DNA of 64,000 nucleotides from Gammaproteobacteria bacterium (GCA_030425195.1 JAUIAV010000023.1:1-64000), one strand, 5' to 3'. Positions 42,894 through 51,919 are shown, numbered from the stretch's first letter. Program-made: numbers and translations. The notes: generated by a model from the sequence alone, not told the origin.

Positions 42894-44018
42894 GGCGGCG
42901 AACTGGTGCAGGTGGTAGTCCGCATTGCCGAACTGGGCGTCGATCACCAGCAGGCGCTTGAAGTAGTGGCCGATGCGGAGTTCCTCGGTCATGCCCATGC
43001 CGCCATGCAGCTGGACGGCGTTTTCGCCGATGAAGATGCCCATCTTGCCGATCAGATGCTTCAGGGCGTGCACGCAGCGCTGCGCTTCCGGAGTATCGCC
43101 CTGTGCGGCTTCCAGTGTGGCGCGGTACAGGAGCGACTTGCACTGCTCGTACTCCATGAACATCTCCACCATCCGGTGCTGCAGCACCTGAAAGTCCGAG
43201 AGCGGGTGATCGAACTGCTCGCGTTCCTGCGTGTAGGCCACCGTATCCTTGTAGAGCACTTCCATGCAGCCCACTGCCTCCGCGGCCAGCGCGAGGATGC
43301 CGTCATTGGCAACAGCTCTCAGCACCGGATACCCGGCATCGAGTTCGCCGAGCAGCGCATCCGCGCTGATGCGAACGTCCTTGAAGATCACCTCCGAAGC
43401 CCGGAGACCGTCCACAGTGGGGAAGTTCTCACGAGTCACGCCATCCGCATCGGCTGCGACGATGAACAGACTGATACCATTCTCATCGATCTGGCCACCG
43501 CTGGTGCGCGCGGAGACGATGATGTGACTGGCGGTTTCCGCGTTCGGAACCATGGACTTGGTGCCGTTGATCACGAAGCCATCGCCATCGGCACGGGCCG
43601 TGGTGGTCACGTCATGCAGATCGAATCGTGCCTGTTCCTCCGCCCAGGCCAGCGTGAGCTGCCTGCTGCCATCGATGATGCCGGGCACCAGTTCCGCGAG
43701 CTGCGCGTCGCCGGCCGCACGCTTCAGCGCGCCGCCGCCGAGCACGACGCTTGCGAAGAACGGCTCGAGCACCAGCCCCTTGCCGATCTGCTCCATGACG
43801 ACCATGGTGTCGATCTGATTGCCGCCGAATCCACCCTGGGCTTCCCCGAAAGGCAGCGACAGCCAGCCGAGCTCGGCGATGGTCTTCCAGTGGTCTTCGC
43901 TGAAGCCCGTCTTGCTGGCCACGAGCCTGGTCCGGTTTTCCAGCTCGTAGTTGTCCTGCACGAAGCGGGCGACGCTGTCCTGCAGCATCTGCTGCTCTTC
44001 ACTGAGTTCGAAATTCAC
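42891..44018 (-). CDS. Acyl-CoA dehydrogenase, second of a pair
   Basis: 375 residues. ACAD layout with LAWAEEQARFD near 119-129 (substrate region), REQFDHPLSDFQVLQHRMVEM near 254-274 and VQLHGGMGMTEELRIGHYF near 330-348. The stop codon falls in a tandem repeat. It follows the other dehydrogenase gene after 9 bases on the minus strand, an arrangement like the two-subunit acyl-CoA dehydrogenases of sterol and side-chain breakdown, in which both proteins make one heterotetramer. That heteromer is inference. Confidence 0.92.
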   Translation of the reverse strand: MNFELSEEQQMLQDSVARFVQDNYELENRTRLVASKTGFSEDHWKTIAELGWLSLPFGEAQGGFGGNQIDTMVVMEQIGKGLVLEPFFASVVLGGGALKRAAGDAQLAELVPGIIDGSRQLTLAWAEEQARFDLHDVTTTARADGDGFVINGTKSMVPNAETASHIIVSARTSGGQIDENGISLFIVAADADGVTRENFPTVDGLRASEVIFKDVRISADALLGELDAGYPVLRAVANDGILALAAEAVGCMEVLYKDTVAYTQEREQFDHPLSDFQVLQHRMVEMFMEYEQCKSLLYRATLEAAQGDTPEAQRCVHALKHLIGKMGIFIGENAVQLHGGMGMTEELRIGHYFKRLLVIDAQFGNADYHLHQFAA

Positions 44019-44027
44019 GTTCGTCTC

Positions 44028-45194
44028 CTACTTCGATTTCTTGATGCCGAGGACGTTCTTGGAGATGACGTCCTTCTGCACTTCGCTGGCGCCGCCGTAG
44101 ATGGTGTATGCGCGGCTGGCCAGGTAGCCGGACATACCGGATCTGGCGAACGAGGGGCCGGGCTGCTTGGCGCCCCAGGCGGCGGAGTAGAGCCCACCGG
44201 CTTCCACCGTGAGCTTCTGAATGCGCTGCTGAATCTCGGTGCCCTTGAGCTTGAGGATCGAAGACTCGGGACCGGGGGCAGCACCCGCCGAAGCGCTGGC
44301 CAGTGAGCGCAGCTCCGTGTACTCGGCGGCCATGAGATCCACTTCGAGTTCGGCGACCTTGGCCCGGAAGGCGGGCTCGTCCATCAGGGTTGCGTTACCG
44401 CGCTTGACGGTACGTGCCTGATTCTTGAGCTTGTCCAGGGCCACAAGGGAACGGGAGAGTCCTGCCAGACCGGTCCGCTCGTGCTGCAGCAGACCTTTGG
44501 CGTAGGTCCACCCTTTGCCTTCCTCACCCACCCGGTTTTCCACCGGCACCTTCACGTCCGTGATGAAGACGGTGTTCACGCTGTGTGCACCCCCGAGGGT
44601 GATGATGGGTTTCACCTCCACCCCTTCCTGCTTCATCGGGAAGAGCAGAAAGGTGATGCCCTCCTGCTTCTTCCCTGAATCATCGGTACGGGTCAGGCAG
44701 AAGATCCAGTCGGCGATGTGTGCGGCGGTGGTCCAGATCTTGGTGCCGTTGACGGTGTAGTGAGTACCGTCATCAGAGAGAACCGCCTTGGTCTTCAGGC
44801 CTGCCAGATCGGACCCGGCACCCGGTTCGGAATAGCCCTGACACCAGTTCACCTTACGCGCGCGGATATCGGGCAGAAAGCGATCCTGCTGCTCCTTGCT
44901 GCCGTAGGCCATGAGCACGGGCGCCAGCATGCCGATGCCGAATGGCATGTCCCAGGGCAGATTGGCCACGGCCGTTTCCTGCTCCCAGATGTAGTGCTGG
45001 GTAGGCGACCAGCCTGGACCGCCGAATTCCACCGGCCACTTCGGAACGTCCCAGCCGCCCTTCTCGGCGGCCTTGGCGAACCAGTCGAGGCGCCACTGAG
45101 CGTAGTCCTCGCCGGGCTTGTATTCGTTTTCCTTGAAAAAGGCTCTGACTTCTTCGCGGAAGGCCAGATCTTCCGGGGCGAGTTCAATATCCAT
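44028..45194 (-). CDS. Acyl-CoA dehydrogenase, first of a pair
   Basis: 388 residues. WCQGYSEPGAGSDLAGL near 117-133 is the flavin/substrate motif of the ACAD middle domain, and the C-terminus has YTIYGGASEVQKDVIS near 366-381 which contains the Arg/Glu-type FAD contact region. The pair is divergent from the TetR gene and the palindromic site at 45250-45264 sits between their starts, so regulation by that TetR protein is likely. Confidence 0.92.
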   Translation of the reverse strand: MDIELAPEDLAFREEVRAFFKENEYKPGEDYAQWRLDWFAKAAEKGGWDVPKWPVEFGGPGWSPTQHYIWEQETAVANLPWDMPFGIGMLAPVLMAYGSKEQQDRFLPDIRARKVNWCQGYSEPGAGSDLAGLKTKAVLSDDGTHYTVNGTKIWTTAAHIADWIFCLTRTDDSGKKQEGITFLLFPMKQEGVEVKPIITLGGAHSVNTVFITDVKVPVENRVGEEGKGWTYAKGLLQHERTGLAGLSRSLVALDKLKNQARTVKRGNATLMDEPAFRAKVAELEVDLMAAEYTELRSLASASAGAAPGPESSILKLKGTEIQQRIQKLTVEAGGLYSAAWGAKQPGPSFARSGMSGYLASRAYTIYGGASEVQKDVISKNVLGIKKSK

Positions 45195-45249
45195 CAGGCA
45201 TCACCGTGTTTGTGAAGGCGGGGAGCTTAGCAAAACTAGAATTTTTTAC

Positions 45250-45264
45250 TAGAACAAAGTTCTA
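45250..45264. promoter_or_regulatory. Likely TetR operator
   Basis: A perfect 15-bp palindrome, TAGAAC AAA GTTCTA, midway between the divergent acyl-CoA dehydrogenase start (45194) and the TetR start (45282). An extra half-site-like ACTAGAA occurs at 45235-45241. The segment is strongly AT-rich unlike the rest of the region. TATATT at 45263-45268 may be the regulator's -10 box, so binding would shut both directions. Confidence 0.65.
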
Positions 45265-45281
45265 TATTAAGATACGGCGTC

Positions 45282-45905
45282 ATGACCCCTGCCGATTCCT
45301 CCAAGCCTCAAGAATCCCGCGGCCGCGAGGCTGCCACGCGCGCCAGGAAGGAGAGTGTGCTCAAGGCTGCGCTCGAATGCTTTGTGGAGAAAGGCATCGA
45401 GCACACGACCATTCACCAGATCCAGGCCCGGGCCAACTGCAGTATCGGCAGCCTCTACCATCATTTCGGCAGCAAGGAGGGCATCGCCGAGGAGCTCTTT
45501 CTCGAGGGCGTACAGCAGCAGAATGCGGCACTCCTGCGGGAAATCCGCTCGGCGGGGAATGCGGAAGAGGGCGTTCACGCGGTGGTCGGTGCCTATTGCG
45601 ACTGGTCCACGGGCAATCGGCAGCTGGCCAGCTATCTCCACTCCCGTGACATCGACTTCTCCGGACAGGCACGGTCCCGGCTGCGTGAAATTCACCAGCT
45701 GTACATCAGAGAGGTGTTCATCTGGTTCGCCCCGTTCGTCGAGCGGGGTGAGATGCGCGCACTGCCGCTGGAGACCTATGTACCCCTCATCAGCGGGCCG
45801 ATTCAGGAGTACATCCGGCGCTGGCTCTCGGGTCACCATCCGGGCAGCCCGGAAGAGGTCAAGGCGTTGTTTGCCGAGGCCGCCTGGAGTGCGGTAAAGG
45901 CCTGA
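45282..45905 (+). CDS. TetR/AcrR family transcriptional regulator
   Basis: 207 residues. N-terminal helix-turn-helix: KESVLKAALECFVEKGIEHTTIHQIQ region near 23-48 followed by SIGSLYHHFGSKEGIAEELF near 54-73, the typical recognition helix pattern (Y-H-H-F). The C-terminal ligand domain is unlike characterised members. It is divergent from two acyl-CoA dehydrogenase genes with a palindromic site between them, so it probably represses them in response to an acyl-CoA (inference). Confidence 0.92.
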   Translation: MTPADSSKPQESRGREAATRARKESVLKAALECFVEKGIEHTTIHQIQARANCSIGSLYHHFGSKEGIAEELFLEGVQQQNAALLREIRSAGNAEEGVHAVVGAYCDWSTGNRQLASYLHSRDIDFSGQARSRLREIHQLYIREVFIWFAPFVERGEMRALPLETYVPLISGPIQEYIRRWLSGHHPGSPEEVKALFAEAAWSAVKA

Positions 45906-45917
45906 GGCCCGGGCGTC

Positions 45918-47123
45918 TCAGTCCGGGCTCAGATCGCTTTCCATGGTCTGACAGACGAACTCACGCGGCACGTCCAGACCGTCGGCTACCCGTTCGAGGA
46001 TCGCCTCTTCCGCGGGACTGGCGTGTCCGCCGGCCCGGGCGACGAGGCAGAGATCGCGAACCACCTGCATGGCCTGAGGCACGCTGGCCTGAGTCTTCAC
46101 GGCACGGATTCTGTCGTCCAGGCCGGCCTCGAGCTTCTCGATGTCGAGATCTTCCTTGAACGCCCGGTTACCGAAGAATTTTTCGAACACCTCGATTTCT
46201 TCCGCCGTGATCTTCCCGTCCGCATTGGCGATCACCAGCGAAGCGGCGAACAGCAGTCGGCGCATGTTCTCGGCAGTTTCCGTACGGCCGTCCAGATAGC
46301 TCGGTTCCATCAGGCTCATCACACCCATCACTGCGGCTTCCAGGTCCGGCTTGGACATGGAACCGCCCGCGAGCACCGAGGCATGGAACTGCTGGAGGGC
46401 CTTTACCCGCAGCGGGCTGAAGGGATGGGTGGAGAACCAGTCCTCCTTCGGCGCGCCCTGACCGGGTTGCGCATCTTCCACCTGCATGGCGTCCACCTGG
46501 GAGAGAAAGTCGTCCAGATTGAAACGGATGCTTTTTCCGGTCAGACCGCTGGCCAGCTTGAACAGCGACCGGGCGACCGCGTCCAGGTCCTGGGCGCAGT
46601 GAGCGCCGGCGCGATCGGCAGAGATCTCCGCGTATCGGGACCAGGTGAACAGATCCAGAGCCAGGCGCGGCCCGGGCCGTTCCTGGCCGCGCAGGATGTA
46701 GCCAATGGGAATGTCGTGGTGTCGGTAGGCGTGATGACCGAGTTCGTGACCCATGACGAATCTGATCTCGGCTTCGTCGAAGGCTTCAAGGAGACTCGAG
46801 GCGAACATCACGAACAGGCGCCCGTCCTCCGGCTTGAAGCACATGGCGTTGTAGACCGGTGAGGCGAACACGTAGAGCTCGAGCTCGATGCCGAGCGCCA
46901 GGCGCTCGCTGCAGTCCCGGGCGATGGCGTGCAGATCCGGTGCCATCGTTTCGCTCATGCGCACGGAAGTGGCGAGCAGGTGCCGCCGGATACTCGATCT
47001 TTCGCCCTCGGAGGCCTCCATGCGGGCGAGCTGTTCGTTCACCCGTTTGACCGTGGCGTCTTCGAGCAGCCGGTTGTACAGGCTGAGATCGGATTCGCAG
47101 CGCAGCGCTGCCGCATCGACCAC
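45918..47123 (-). CDS. M48 family metallopeptidase with TerB-like C-terminal domain
   Basis: 401 residues, GTG start at 47123 placed right after the upstream TGA (TGAGTG). HELGH at 126-130 with Glu166 in the third-ligand region gives the zinc site; there is no obvious transmembrane helix, so it is probably cytoplasmic. The C-terminal third (about 290-395) has IANADGKITAEEIEVFEKFF, matching the TerB/tellurite-resistance helical domain, which binds metal ions or proteins. This combination is found in a few proteobacteria and its role is unclear. Confidence 0.85.
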   Translation of the reverse strand: MVDAAALRCESDLSLYNRLLEDATVKRVNEQLARMEASEGERSSIRRHLLATSVRMSETMAPDLHAIARDCSERLALGIELELYVFASPVYNAMCFKPEDGRLFVMFASSLLEAFDEAEIRFVMGHELGHHAYRHHDIPIGYILRGQERPGPRLALDLFTWSRYAEISADRAGAHCAQDLDAVARSLFKLASGLTGKSIRFNLDDFLSQVDAMQVEDAQPGQGAPKEDWFSTHPFSPLRVKALQQFHASVLAGGSMSKPDLEAAVMGVMSLMEPSYLDGRTETAENMRRLLFAASLVIANADGKITAEEIEVFEKFFGNRAFKEDLDIEKLEAGLDDRIRAVKTQASVPQAMQVVRDLCLVARAGGHASPAEEAILERVADGLDVPREFVCQTMESDLSPD

Positions 47124-48635
47124 TCAGGCAGCGTCCGCCGTCCGGATGGGCTCCGCGCCGCCCTTCGCAGATTGCTGATCGATCGGGTGGCTGAAGACCA
47201 GGGCGCCGTCCTCGAGCGGTGCATTGGGAATCAGCTTCCGGTCGAGCAGATAGTTCTGGGTATTCCGCCAGGGATCCCGGGCACCCTGTTTCGGAAACAG
47301 GTGCATCAGACGCTGCATATAGCCGGCCGAGAAGTCGTCGATCCAGGGTTTGAGCGGCATGTCCCGGTCTTCTTCCCGGAGCCGCGGCGTGACTTCGCAC
47401 ATGCCGAGTTTGTCCATCCGGTTGAGCAGCCGACAGACGTAGGCGGCGGTGAGATCGGCGCGCAGAGTCCAGGAGGCGTTGATGTAGCCGAACGTCTGCA
47501 CCATGTTGGGCACGTCGGAAAACATCATGCCTTTGTAGGCTACCTTGTCAGGCCAGTGGATGGTTTGGCCGTCGACGCTGAAAGACACGTCCGAGAGCAC
47601 GGAGAGCTTCAGACCGGTTGCGGTGACGATGATGTCCGCCTCCAGGGTCTCGCCTGAGCTCAGTTGGAGGCCGGATTCGGTGACGGTGTCGATGGTGTCG
47701 GTGACGACGCTCGCCGTGCCATTCCTGATGGCGTTGTAGAGATCGTCGTCGGGAATGAGGCACAGGCGCTGATCCCAGGGATTGTAGGGCGGCGTGAAGT
47801 GGCTGTCCGTGTACTCCGTTCCCAGTGCATCGCTGACCATCTTCAGCAGGCGCTGTTTGACCTTATCCGGATTGGTTCGCGTCTGCCGGTACATCCAGGC
47901 CTGAAAGCGGACATTCTTGAACCGGGTGATCGCGTAAGCCCACTTCTCCGGCAGGATTCGGCGCAGTGCGTTGGCAATCCTGTCTTCGGCGGGCCGCGAA
48001 GCCACGTAGGTCGGTGTTCGCTGCAGCATGGTCACGGTCGCACCGCGCTCGGCCATGGCCGGCACGATGGTCATGGCGGTTGCGCCGCTGCCGATGACTA
48101 CGACCTTCCTGCCGCTGTAGTCCAGATCTTCCGGCCAGAACTGCGGATGAACGACCTGCCCCCCGAAAGCATCGAGGCCGGGGATCTCGGCGTCGAACGG
48201 TTCCTCGTAGTTGTAGTAGCCGCTGCACATGTACAGGAAATTACAGGTCAGGTCGGCCATGGTGCCGTCACCAGTCTGCGTGGTGACGGTCCAACAGGCA
48301 TCCTCAGACGACCAGGCGGCGGAAACCACCTTGTGCCGGAACCGGATGTGCTGGCGGATGCCATTCTCGTCGGCCGTCTCGTTGACGTACTTCCAGATGG
48401 AAGGTCCGTCAGCGATGGCTTTGGCTTCCCGCCAGGGCTTGAAGTCGTAGCCCAGCGTGTGCATGTCGCTGTCCGAGCGGATGCCGGGATAGCGGAACAG
48501 ATCCCAGGTGCCGCCGATGGCGTCTCTGCCTTCCAGGATGGTGTAGGTCTTCTTCGGACATCGGGTCTGAAGATAGTAGGCCGCGCCGATGCCGGACAGA
48601 CCGGCGCCGACGATGATGACGTCCTGGTGGCTCAT
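47124..48635 (-). CDS. Baeyer-Villiger-type flavin monooxygenase
   Basis: 503 residues. FAD motif GAGLSG at 10-15 with GGTWD at 41-45, the BVMO fingerprint FGGQVVHPQFWP at 157-168 (F-x-G-x3-H-x3-W-P), and the second Rossmann motif IGSGATAMTI at 181-190 for NADPH. It inserts oxygen into ketones, producing esters or lactones, in the cytosol. It is followed at zero distance by the M48 gene. It may belong with the acyl-CoA dehydrogenase pair in ring or side-chain breakdown, but no sequence evidence links their substrates. Confidence 0.92.
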   Translation of the reverse strand: MSHQDVIIVGAGLSGIGAAYYLQTRCPKKTYTILEGRDAIGGTWDLFRYPGIRSDSDMHTLGYDFKPWREAKAIADGPSIWKYVNETADENGIRQHIRFRHKVVSAAWSSEDACWTVTTQTGDGTMADLTCNFLYMCSGYYNYEEPFDAEIPGLDAFGGQVVHPQFWPEDLDYSGRKVVVIGSGATAMTIVPAMAERGATVTMLQRTPTYVASRPAEDRIANALRRILPEKWAYAITRFKNVRFQAWMYRQTRTNPDKVKQRLLKMVSDALGTEYTDSHFTPPYNPWDQRLCLIPDDDLYNAIRNGTASVVTDTIDTVTESGLQLSSGETLEADIIVTATGLKLSVLSDVSFSVDGQTIHWPDKVAYKGMMFSDVPNMVQTFGYINASWTLRADLTAAYVCRLLNRMDKLGMCEVTPRLREEDRDMPLKPWIDDFSAGYMQRLMHLFPKQGARDPWRNTQNYLLDRKLIPNAPLEDGALVFSHPIDQQSAKGGAEPIRTADAA

Positions 48636-48704
48636 GAGAATCCCCGGTGCGGATGAACGAACGCCGCAGTATAGCAGCGCCCGTTTCCGCCTGCTCTCAG
48701 ACGC

Positions 48705-49550
48705 TCATGGCGCGGGCTTGACGAACTTCAGCAGAAAGCGGTCGCTCTCGCCGATCGCCTCGTACTTCTGCCTGTCCTCGTCACCGCGGGCGAAACTCGG
48801 CGGCAGAGTCCACACACCGGCCGGGTGGTCCCGGGTGTCCCTCGGATTCTTCAGGATGTCGGATGCCGCCACCAACTCGAAGCCGGCGGCCTCTGCCATG
48901 GCGATGGTCCGCGCCCGGGAGATGTAGCCGTTGGCCGAGAGAGGGTCTTCGGTTGCCGCGTCATCCCATTCGTGATCGACCACGCCCAGAATGCCGCCCG
49001 GCTTCAATGCATCGAACATGGCCTGAAAGGCCAGGTCCGCGTAGCGGCCGCCGCCGTACAGGTCCATCACGAGGTTGTGCACGTTCCGGAAGGTGAGCAC
49101 CATGTCCGCGCTCGCTCGCGGTGCGATCTCCAGACGGTAAGGCAGGTCGAAAGTGGTCACGACCACCTGCCGGTAGAGATCGGGCGTGCTTCCCAGTTTG
49201 GTCAGAAACGCACCCAGTCCCCGGCGCTGGTAGCCGTAGGGCCCGTTCGGATCGAACTGGGCTGCGTAGAACCGACCTCCGTCCTTCAGCACCGGTGCCA
49301 GGATCTCCGAATACCAGCCGGTGCCCGGCCAGATCTCGACGACCGTCATGCCCGCATCCAGACCCAGAAAATCCAGAGTCTCCAGCGGTTTCCGGTACCT
49401 GTCACGGGCCCGGTTCTCATTGCTCCGGTGCTCGCCGGCGATGGCGGCCTCGACCAGCGTCCGGGTCCCGGTATTCATCGCGGCCTGCACTGGCGACGCC
49501 GACGCCAGAACGACGATGGTGGTCACGAGCAGGTGGCTGAAGCGCATCAT
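48705..49550 (-). CDS. Exported SAM-dependent methyltransferase-like protein
   Basis: 281 residues. A clear signal peptide (hydrophobic 4-17, cleavage around AQAA near residue 24) precedes a class I methyltransferase domain with VEIWPGTGWYSEIL at 71-84 as motif I (I in place of the usual Gly-rich D/E-x-G-x-G) and VDHEWDD region near 185. SAM is not normally available in the periplasm, so either a signal anchor keeps the domain inside or the protein has another role. Upstream of it is the anti-sigma gene; only 100 bases lie between. Confidence 0.8.
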   Translation of the reverse strand: MMRFSHLLVTTIVVLASASPVQAAMNTGTRTLVEAAIAGEHRSNENRARDRYRKPLETLDFLGLDAGMTVVEIWPGTGWYSEILAPVLKDGGRFYAAQFDPNGPYGYQRRGLGAFLTKLGSTPDLYRQVVVTTFDLPYRLEIAPRASADMVLTFRNVHNLVMDLYGGGRYADLAFQAMFDALKPGGILGVVDHEWDDAATEDPLSANGYISRARTIAMAEAAGFELVAASDILKNPRDTRDHPAGVWTLPPSFARGDEDRQKYEAIGESDRFLLKFVKPAP

Positions 49551-49625
49551 GTGGTGTTCCTGTGGTGTGGACGGGTGGCATGCTATGTCAGGCGCCGGCC
49601 GTTGTCGGTGGGCGCCCGTGTGATT

Positions 49626-49656
49626 GTCTGACAGCCTGCGGGCAGCCGGGTCAGAC
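49626..49656. terminator. Candidate hairpin at the end of the anti-sigma gene
   Basis: GTCTGAC (49626-49632) pairs perfectly with GTCAGAC (49650-49656) around a 17-base interior that can form a weak inner stem. It overlaps the stop codon of the minus-strand anti-sigma gene. No T tract follows, so it is only a candidate terminator. Confidence 0.3.
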
Positions 49657-51267
49657 GCGGCGTGCCTGCCAGAGCCCCTGCAGCCACTGAGCGATCATGC
49701 CGAGACCCAGGATGCCGACCACCAGCTTCACCGGCCCGCCGATGAAGGGCAGGTTCGACAGCACGACCAGAAGCACCAGGCCCAGCAGCAGCGGTATTGC
49801 ACGACCCTCTGCTCCAGGGAGCAGGAGGCGTCCAGCGTAGCCGGAGATCACGATACCGGCGGCATAGAGGGCGGCGAGCCAGATCAGGAAAGTCATGATG
49901 CCCAGCGGCGCACCGATGAGGGTCAGTATGGCGACCACGGACAGGACCGGTGTTGCGATGAGAGCGAGCGCGCCGATACCGGCAGTGACCAGCGCTTCGG
50001 TACTTCCAGCCAGCTCCACGTCCGCCAGCGCGGGCACGAAACGGAAGAGGACGAGCCCGGTCAGGAAGGCAGCCAGCACCTGCAGCACCTTACCGAGGTA
50101 GAAGTCGATGGTCAGGAAACGGTTCCGCTCCTCGGGCCAGGATTCGATCTCGGTGCTGCCGGAAACGACCGCGCCAGGGTCGATCACGACGGCGTCCGCG
50201 TTCTCGACTCTGAGCGTCAGGTTGCCGGCTATCCTCGCGGAATCCGTGAGTTCGACCTTGCCGGCGTACCCCCGCATGCTGCCGCCGACGCTGCCGAGCA
50301 GCGTCACCCGTCCCCCGGCGGAGATCAGATCTTTCCCGATGGCACCGTGCAGCGACACTTCCTCACCCGCTGCAGCCGCATTGCCGCGAATTTCGACATC
50401 CTGCTGAACGGTGATCCGTTCACCGGCGCCGAACAGATTGGATGCCAGGGTGGCGGTGCGCACGTCCACCGTCTCGCCCAGTCCGAGGACGCTGCCGCCG
50501 AAGGTGCCTTCCAGCTGCACGGACTCGCCCATGGCGATGACCAGGCCGTCGATCCGACCGCGGATGCGGATGGTCTCTCCGGCGACGATGAGATCTCCGG
50601 TCACCGTACCTTCGATCAGCACGTCCTCGGAGGTGACGATGAGCGTGTCATCAATCACTTCATCGGGCCCGACGATTACGCGCTGTTCGTCCCGGCGGAG
50701 ATCGAACGCATGGCTCTCGGGGGCGGCGGCGAGGAGTGGTCCGAGCAGGCAGAAGGCCAGCAGCGCAGTGCCGGAAGCGCCGGGCTGATTCCGGACGAGC
50801 CAGCCGAAACCGGCGATGGCGGCAATGGCGATGACGACCGAGCGGGTCGATGCCAGGAGACCATCCGCCAGATCCATCGGCGTGCTGCCCGGGAGAAGCG
50901 TGGAGACCAGAACCTGGATGCCGGTGCCGATGGCCGTGGGAGAAATCCAGCTCAGCCAGGCCGGCAGGGTCAGCGTGTCTGCCAGACTGAGCCAGACCAC
51001 GCCGACGCCCCAGAGAGCAACAGCCGTCCAGCCGAGCCAGACCAGCAGGCTCGGGATGGTCGGCCTGGGTATGAACGCCGGAATCACCCCGTCCGCGCCC
51101 GCCGTCTGCATCGCCTCCCGGAGCAGCTTCCGCTCCGCGGTCAGCGAATCGACCAGCGTCCGACAGGCCCGGCATTCGCGGATATGCGCCGAGACCGTCT
51201 GATGCTCAGTAGCGTCCAGGCCATTGTCCACGAAGCGGGAACAGGTCAGTTCGTTGGGACAGTTCAT
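49651..51267 (-). CDS. Anti-sigma zinc-finger fused to bactofilin-like beta-helix and C-terminal membrane domain
   Basis: 538 residues. The N-terminus is a zinc-finger anti-sigma domain (Cys9, His28, Cys32, Cys35 in HIRECRAC), then helices near 72-98 and 115-160, a central periplasmic beta-helical region (about 190-350) made of repeats such as LIEGTVTGDLIVAGETI and VEIRGNAAAAGEEVSLHG that resemble bactofilin/polymer-forming domains, and a C-terminal hydrophobic region (about 400-520). Its ATG overlaps the sigma factor stop by 4 bases, so it probably binds that sigma factor. The beta-helix could sense envelope state. Confidence 0.88.
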   Translation of the reverse strand: MNCPNELTCSRFVDNGLDATEHQTVSAHIRECRACRTLVDSLTAERKLLREAMQTAGADGVIPAFIPRPTIPSLLVWLGWTAVALWGVGVVWLSLADTLTLPAWLSWISPTAIGTGIQVLVSTLLPGSTPMDLADGLLASTRSVVIAIAAIAGFGWLVRNQPGASGTALLAFCLLGPLLAAAPESHAFDLRRDEQRVIVGPDEVIDDTLIVTSEDVLIEGTVTGDLIVAGETIRIRGRIDGLVIAMGESVQLEGTFGGSVLGLGETVDVRTATLASNLFGAGERITVQQDVEIRGNAAAAGEEVSLHGAIGKDLISAGGRVTLLGSVGGSMRGYAGKVELTDSARIAGNLTLRVENADAVVIDPGAVVSGSTEIESWPEERNRFLTIDFYLGKVLQVLAAFLTGLVLFRFVPALADVELAGSTEALVTAGIGALALIATPVLSVVAILTLIGAPLGIMTFLIWLAALYAAGIVISGYAGRLLLPGAEGRAIPLLLGLVLLVVLSNLPFIGGPVKLVVGILGLGMIAQWLQGLWQARRV

Positions 51268-51788
51268 CTCAGTTCTCCTTGAGCCGACTGGGTGGTCAGC
51301 TGCTCGCGGAGCTTCTTCTTGGCCCGCAGCAGCAGAACACCGACATGATTTCTGGTGATTCCGAGGGTTTCGGCGATCTGGTCGTAGCTCGCATCGGAGT
51401 AGTAAGCCAGGACCACGGGCAGTCGGAACTGCTCCGGCAGCGCCTCCACGGCCCGATTGATGGTTTCAGCATCCTGTGACCGGATGAGCGGGCCTGCGCC
51501 GTTGTCCAGCGGATCTGACGCAGGGTCGACCTCCGCGTCCTCATTGAACAGATCCCCGCGACGCTGCTTTCCACGCAGCAGGTCGATACAGTAATTGCCG
51601 GCGATGGTGCTGATCCACGGGCCGAAGGGATCTTCCCGGCGATAACGTCCGAATGATCGATAAGCACGCACAAAAACCTCCTGAGTCGCATCTTCCGCAT
51701 CCGCGCTCTGGCCGAGCAACCGCCGGCACAGGCCGTACACACGGCCGTAGTGCTCGCGGTAGAGGGCATCGAATGCGGCCTTCTTCAT
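51264..51788 (-). CDS. ECF RNA polymerase sigma factor
   Basis: 174 residues. Sigma2 region with DAEDATQEVF near 30-39 and RSFGRYRREDPFGPWI near 44-59, then a linker with many acidic residues and sigma4 with QFRLPVVLAYYSDASYDQIAETLGI near 116-140 and the helix-turn-helix RNHVGVLLLRAKKKLREQL near 142-160. It is coupled to the anti-sigma gene. It lies divergent from the PDZ-hydrolase gene with 131 bases between starts, in which the sigma factor may bind its own promoter; I see no clear ECF consensus. Confidence 0.9.
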   Translation of the reverse strand: MKKAAFDALYREHYGRVYGLCRRLLGQSADAEDATQEVFVRAYRSFGRYRREDPFGPWISTIAGNYCIDLLRGKQRRGDLFNEDAEVDPASDPLDNGAGPLIRSQDAETINRAVEALPEQFRLPVVLAYYSDASYDQIAETLGITRNHVGVLLLRAKKKLREQLTTQSAQGELR

Positions 51789-51919
51789 GTCTGATCCGTC
51801 ACGCAGCCTGAGCTGCCTGTCTCTGTTTACGACTGAGGTGGAGGCTCTATTACAGATGAGGGCCGGAAAAACTGAAACCGACGCCTGCAGCCCCCCGGAC
51901 CCGGCGTTAAGATCAGGCC

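Noticed and set aside
45907-45928. GCCCGG...CCGGGC hairpin between the TetR and M48 genes
   Set aside because: Only a 6-bp stem with a 10-base loop and no T tract; too weak for a terminator in GC-rich DNA.
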